NCBI GenBank assembly: GCA_963582935.1
Contig: CAUZSH010000042.1
Coordinates: 1-18,142 of the forward strand
Direction: 5' to 3'
Origin: CAUZSH01 sp963582935
GTDB taxonomy: Bacteria; Pseudomonadota; Gammaproteobacteria; Francisellales; Francisellaceae
DNA length: 18,142 nucleotides
The notes below the pieces were generated by a model, which did no database searches, was not told the origin of the DNA, and was given only the letters and a program-made list of their open reading frames with translations. Both the position numbers and the translations under genes were made by a program. Positions 15,592 through 18,142 of the stretch are shown one piece after another (position 1 is the stretch's first letter; each line of letters opens with the position of its first letter).

Positions 15592-16176
15592 TTATTTCTC
15601 TGAAGGAACTTGATCAAGACTTGGGGGTGTTGCAACGGTGTATTGATCTGGTTCAGCAGTTGTGTTCTGTGGTACGGTGGCATTATGGATCGAGTCTGTG
15701 ATTTTTTTTGTCTGCTTGGTATTTAATGACTTTGTGTCTGCGATGGTGGGGCTTATTTTTGATTCTGTGGTCGTTAACGCTGGCGGAGTGATAAATGTTT
15801 GTTGTTCTGTGGGTTGCTGTTTATTTTTTTGATATAAAGCATGGACGGAGTAAGCTAGAAAAATAAGAAGCAGCAAGATAACGGTACGGTTTAAATAATC
15901 AAACCAAGTTTTTTTACCGACTTTAGATGTCTTACTATGATGCTTCTCAATGGCGTAAAGTGCTGGGGTGATATTTTCTTGCTTAATACCAAGATATTCT
16001 GCGTAACGGGATAAATAGGTTTGTAACACTTTATGCGGAATATCAATCTCCAATAAAGGGGTGTTTTCTATTTGGATTAGCACAGATTCAGAGATCCCTA
16101 GCTTACTGGCTGAAAATGCGATTGAAATTTTATTATTTTGTCTGGTTTCGACGATGAGGGTTTGAAGTGAGTGCAT
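15592..16176 (-). CDS. Short RodZ-like membrane protein with N-terminal helix-turn-helix
   Basis: The 194 residues have RodZ order: an Xre/RodZ-type helix-turn-helix at about 10-70 (IAFSASKLGISESVLIQIE, then VLQTYLSRYAEYLGI), a basic juxtamembrane stretch (82-91), one membrane helix at about 97-115 (TVILLLLIFLAYSVHALY), and a periplasmic tail rich in Thr, Pro, Gln and Lys. RodZ tethers MreB to the membrane and shapes the rod. E. coli RodZ is about 337 residues and ends in a folded periplasmic beta domain (DUF4115), which is missing here. The tail simply stops at 15592, and no continuation is seen downstream before the transporter gene starts. It may be a reduced RodZ or a different regulator with the same layout. 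The usual ispG and pilW neighbours are absent. A strong promoter lies upstream. Confidence 0.75.
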   Translation of the reverse strand: MHSLQTLIVETRQNNKISIAFSASKLGISESVLIQIENTPLLEIDIPHKVLQTYLSRYAEYLGIKQENITPALYAIEKHHSKTSKVGKKTWFDYLNRTVILLLLIFLAYSVHALYQKNKQQPTEQQTFITPPALTTTESKISPTIADTKSLNTKQTKKITDSIHNATVPQNTTAEPDQYTVATPPSLDQVPSEK

Positions 16177-16209
16177 ATAGTTAGCGATACATATTATGTC
16201 GTAAGACTT

Positions 16210-16238
16210 AGTATAAGAGGGGATGTGATAGGATTCAA
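16210..16238 (-). promoter_or_regulatory. Sigma-70 promoter of the RodZ-like gene
   Basis: On the minus strand TTGAAT (16238-16233) and TATACT (16215-16210) are separated by exactly 17 bp. Transcription would begin near 16203, about 27 bases before the ATG at 16176. The start codon itself lacks a clear Shine-Dalgarno. This is the best promoter match in the window and probably serves the RodZ-like gene and the downstream transporter. Confidence 0.6.
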
Positions 16239-16375
16239 GGAATACAATATTCTTATTGTTTGTTTGAAGGTCATTGAAATTGATTAACCTGGATATTTCA
16301 TGACATCAGAATAAATCATGGAAAATTTTATTCAGATAGATTGATAGATTACTGTAATAGCAAAAAATTATCCCA

Positions 16376-16399
16376 GTATAGTTATAGCCATAACTATAC
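16376..16399. repeat. Perfect 10-bp inverted repeat with 4-base loop
   Basis: GTATAGTTAT (16376-16385) and ATAACTATAC (16390-16399) are exact reverse complements around AGCC. The stem is AT-rich and lacks a following T-run, so it is a poor terminator. It lies in the middle of the non-coding gap, more than 170 bases from either gene. It could be an operator, a small-element remnant or chance. Confidence 0.5.
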
Positions 16400-16608
16400 G
16401 TTAGAACTGAAAAAAGACAAACCAGCGCTATATTGAGTTAATCTAATCAGAAAAATTATCTTTATCGCTAGTGTTAAAGCTTAAACAGCGGTCATAAAAC
16501 TAAAAATAAGATATTAACTGAAGTCGCATACACTTTTTATACAGAAAGCTAAAATAATTAATGATACTGTAGTAAATATTAATTTTTCTATATAAAAAGA
16601 AATATAAA

Positions 16609-17016
16609 ATGACAAAAAATATAGATTTAATTAAGGTATATACAAAATTATTATGGATTGATAAGGATTTAAAAGCTATAGACCTATTCTGTAATGAACA
16701 AATTAAAACGCTTTCACAAGATGGAAACTATATAGGTATTGATTATCTTCGAGATAGAACACAAAATTGGTTCATAGGATTCCCTAATATGAATACTATT
16801 TTTTTAAACTTTAATAATGTAAATGAAGATACTATTTCATGTGACTGGGAAACTGGTTCTACGCATACTGGATACTTTAGATCATTACCATCAACAAATA
16901 AACAGATAAAGTATAGAGGTACAAGCATCTACAAAATAGCAAACAATAAAATTATTGAATATACTCTAAATCTAGATATTAAAAATATTATAAATAATTT
17001 AACTCCTTATAAATAA
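16609..17016 (+). CDS. SnoaL-like (NTF2 fold) protein
   Basis: The 135-residue soluble protein fits the SnoaL-like branch of the NTF2 superfamily, a cone-shaped alpha+beta fold used by polyketide cyclases, ester cyclases and many small binding proteins. Family-like segments are GIDYLRDRTQNW (43-54), FPNMNTIFL (58-66), DTISCDWETGSTHTGYF (74-90) and IKYRGTSIYKIANNKIIEY (100-118), the last being the typical final beta strands. The reaction and ligand cannot be inferred, since this fold has many unrelated uses. There is no signal peptide. GC is about 27%, far below the core genes, which suggests recent acquisition. It lies 68 bases before the DUF4396 gene on the same strand and may share a transcript with it. 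The start ATG has only a weak purine stretch upstream. Confidence 0.72.
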   Translation: MTKNIDLIKVYTKLLWIDKDLKAIDLFCNEQIKTLSQDGNYIGIDYLRDRTQNWFIGFPNMNTIFLNFNNVNEDTISCDWETGSTHTGYFRSLPSTNKQIKYRGTSIYKIANNKIIEYTLNLDIKNIINNLTPYK

Positions 17017-17084
17017 TAACCTTTGTGGAAGAAAAATATTTTAAGGCCTAAGCTGAATAACTAGACTAATTAAGGAAAATTAAG

Positions 17085-17933
17085 ATGTTATACGGTATTT
17101 TATATTTATGGTTTGTTTTGGTATTGCTATCATTGATTTTTATTGCGTATGACATGCAAAAAAACACTCCAGTAGTTGGAGTGATGAAATTAGCTTGGCT
17201 ACTTGTTACAATTTACACTGGACCTTTTGCATTATTTATTTATTTAATTTCATGTAGACAACCATTACCTAATACTCATAATGAAATAATTAAAGCTCAT
17301 TGGAAGCAAACGGTAGGTTCAATATTGCATTGTTTATCTGGTGACGCTACCGGCATTATCATTGGAGCAATTATTGCATATGCTCTTTCTGTTTCGAATG
17401 GGATAGATTTAATTATAGAGTACATAGCAGGGTTTTCATGTGGATTATTACTTTTTCAAGCTGTATTCATGCTACCTATGCTTGGTGGCAACTATTTGAT
17501 AGCAGTTAAGAAAACTTTCTTTGCCGAGTTTGTATCAATGAATATGTTAATGATAGGCATGTTCCCTGTAATGATTATTCTCATGTATTTTTTTCCAGAA
17601 GGAAGACAGCCAACAAGTATAGTATTTTGGGGAATAATGTCGGTTGCAAGTATTGTTGGTTCATTAACAGCTTATCCAATTAATTCATGGATGGTTAGAG
17701 CTGGTATTAAGCATGGAATGGTAACTAAAGGAGGTCATGATAATAAACACAGTGATGAACAGATTGATCATCACGAATATAATCACCCAAATTCTCATAC
17801 TAATCTAGAGTCGCATTCTAATCACATTACATTGAGGAAGCAAATATTAGTTAGCGTTATTACCTTTATGGTGATGGTACTTACAGTTTATTGTGTTTCA
17901 TTATTTATTCCAATTTCTTTCTCATTGAGGTAA
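17085..17933 (+). CDS. DUF4396 membrane protein with histidine-rich loop
   Basis: The 282-residue polytopic membrane protein has about seven hydrophobic segments (near 1-21, 35-57, 87-103, 110-133, 148-170, 178-197, 253-278). HWKQTVGSILHCLSGDATG (72-90) and LTAYPINSWMVRAGIKHGM (194-212) match the DUF4396 family, whose function is not established. Between the sixth and seventh segments lies a hydrophilic loop (about 210-247) with nine histidines (210, 218, 222, 229, 230, 234, 238, 244, 247). This suggests metal binding, perhaps transition-metal transport or sensing; that is inference. AAGGAAA about 8 bases before the ATG supports the start. Low GC and position after the SnoaL-like gene suggest they arrived together. 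Confidence 0.78.
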   Translation: MLYGILYLWFVLVLLSLIFIAYDMQKNTPVVGVMKLAWLLVTIYTGPFALFIYLISCRQPLPNTHNEIIKAHWKQTVGSILHCLSGDATGIIIGAIIAYALSVSNGIDLIIEYIAGFSCGLLLFQAVFMLPMLGGNYLIAVKKTFFAEFVSMNMLMIGMFPVMIILMYFFPEGRQPTSIVFWGIMSVASIVGSLTAYPINSWMVRAGIKHGMVTKGGHDNKHSDEQIDHHEYNHPNSHTNLESHSNHITLRKQILVSVITFMVMVLTVYCVSLFIPISFSLR

Positions 17934-18060
17934 TTTACTTATATTTGATAAAATAGAGGACTTATAATTATTTTATTGATGGTCATAGTATAAATAGATC
18001 GAAAAGCAGTCTTTATAAGGACAAGTTGGGCTAATCTTAATAAAGATCTAAAAACAAAAT

Positions 18061-18142
18061 ATCTCGCTGCGAGACAGGGAGAGGCGAAGCCGAGGTGGAG
18101 TAGTCCTCAGAAGGGCTGCCTTTCGGCTCCATTGAGAGATTG
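18061..18142. other. GC-rich structured sequence at the window edge
   Basis: The last 82 bases are about 59% GC (48 of 82), after several hundred bases at roughly 30%. Small hairpins occur in series: TCTCG-CTG-CGAGA (18062-18074), GGC-GAA-GCC, and GAGG paired with CCTC about 10 bases later. No open frame or known RNA could be recognised in the visible part. It could be the start of a structured RNA, an insertion-element end or a dispersed repeat that continues beyond the window. Confidence 0.4.

Larger units (their letters stand above)
16177..16608. other. 432-bp non-coding region between divergent genes
   Basis: No open frame worth calling and no tRNA-like fold was seen here. The left part holds the RodZ-like gene's promoter (16210-16238). 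The middle holds a perfect hairpin (16376-16399). The rest is AT-rich and leads into the very AT-rich gene at 16609. This gap marks the change from core-like composition to an AT-rich segment. Confidence 0.6.

Noticed and set aside
17948..17976. ATAAAATA / TATTTTAT inverted repeat after the DUF4396 gene
   Set aside because: An all-A/T 8-bp stem with a 13-base loop would not be stable enough for a terminator and is expected by chance in such AT-rich DNA.
1..18142. CRISPR arrays, tRNA and rRNA genes, transposase genes
   Set aside because: I looked on both strands and found no regularly spaced repeats, tRNA-like cloverleaf signatures, rRNA segments or transposase motifs. A covariance-model scan would be needed to exclude small RNAs.

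Overview
The window reads as chromosomal DNA of a low-GC (roughly 40% in the core) gammaproteobacterium. Support comes from close family matches in SodB, the CGFS glutaredoxin GrxD, WaaF, GlnE, a lysine-34-type EF-P, oligoribonuclease, MurE and MurF. The divergent sodB/grxD pair is also found in enteric bacteria. Three transporters of the metabolite:H+ symporter (ProP/ShiA-like) branch of the major facilitator superfamily (MFS) in one short stretch would suit a host-associated or nutrient-scavenging lineage such as Legionellales or Francisella relatives. That placement is inference; no rRNA or other decisive marker is present.

Layout. 1-1218: an MFS transporter on the minus strand, cut by the window edge and AT-richer than the core. 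1219-1433: a divergent regulatory region with a 14-bp perfect palindrome and two further dyads. 1434-2609: a CPA2 (Kef-type) cation/proton antiporter without a regulatory RCK domain. 2636-2662: a strong terminator for the convergent sodB (2687-3268). 3388-3717: grxD, whose stop codon overlaps that of the convergent waaF. 3714-7798: a minus-strand run glnE, small CHCC zinc-finger protein, waaF. 7940-9075: efp and orn on the plus strand. 9163-10443: a second MFS transporter. 10528-11010: an unrecognised exported protein. 11083-11504: a PilE-like minor pilin whose reading frame is broken at an A7 tract. 11508-14317: murE and murF, overlapping by 7 bp. 14308-16176: on the minus strand, a short RodZ-like membrane protein followed by a third MFS transporter. 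16177-16608: a non-coding AT-rich stretch with one strong promoter and one perfect hairpin. 16609-17933: a very AT-rich pair, a SnoaL-like protein and a histidine-rich DUF4396 membrane protein, which look acquired. From about 18061 to the end the DNA switches abruptly to about 59% GC with several small hairpins, probably the edge of another element.

Functional themes. Cell-envelope construction dominates: WaaF (LPS inner core), MurE/MurF (peptidoglycan precursor), a RodZ-like cell-shape protein and a pilin. Around it are nitrogen control (GlnE), oxidative-stress and iron-sulfur functions (SodB, GrxD), translation and RNA turnover (EF-P, Orn), and uptake transporters. The best candidates for follow-up are the pilin frameshift, which lies on an A AAA AAC slippery heptamer; the palindromic control region at 1261-1415; the short RodZ-like protein; and the two composition breaks near the right end. 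I did not find a clear new multi-gene system such as a defence island, CRISPR array or biosynthetic cluster.
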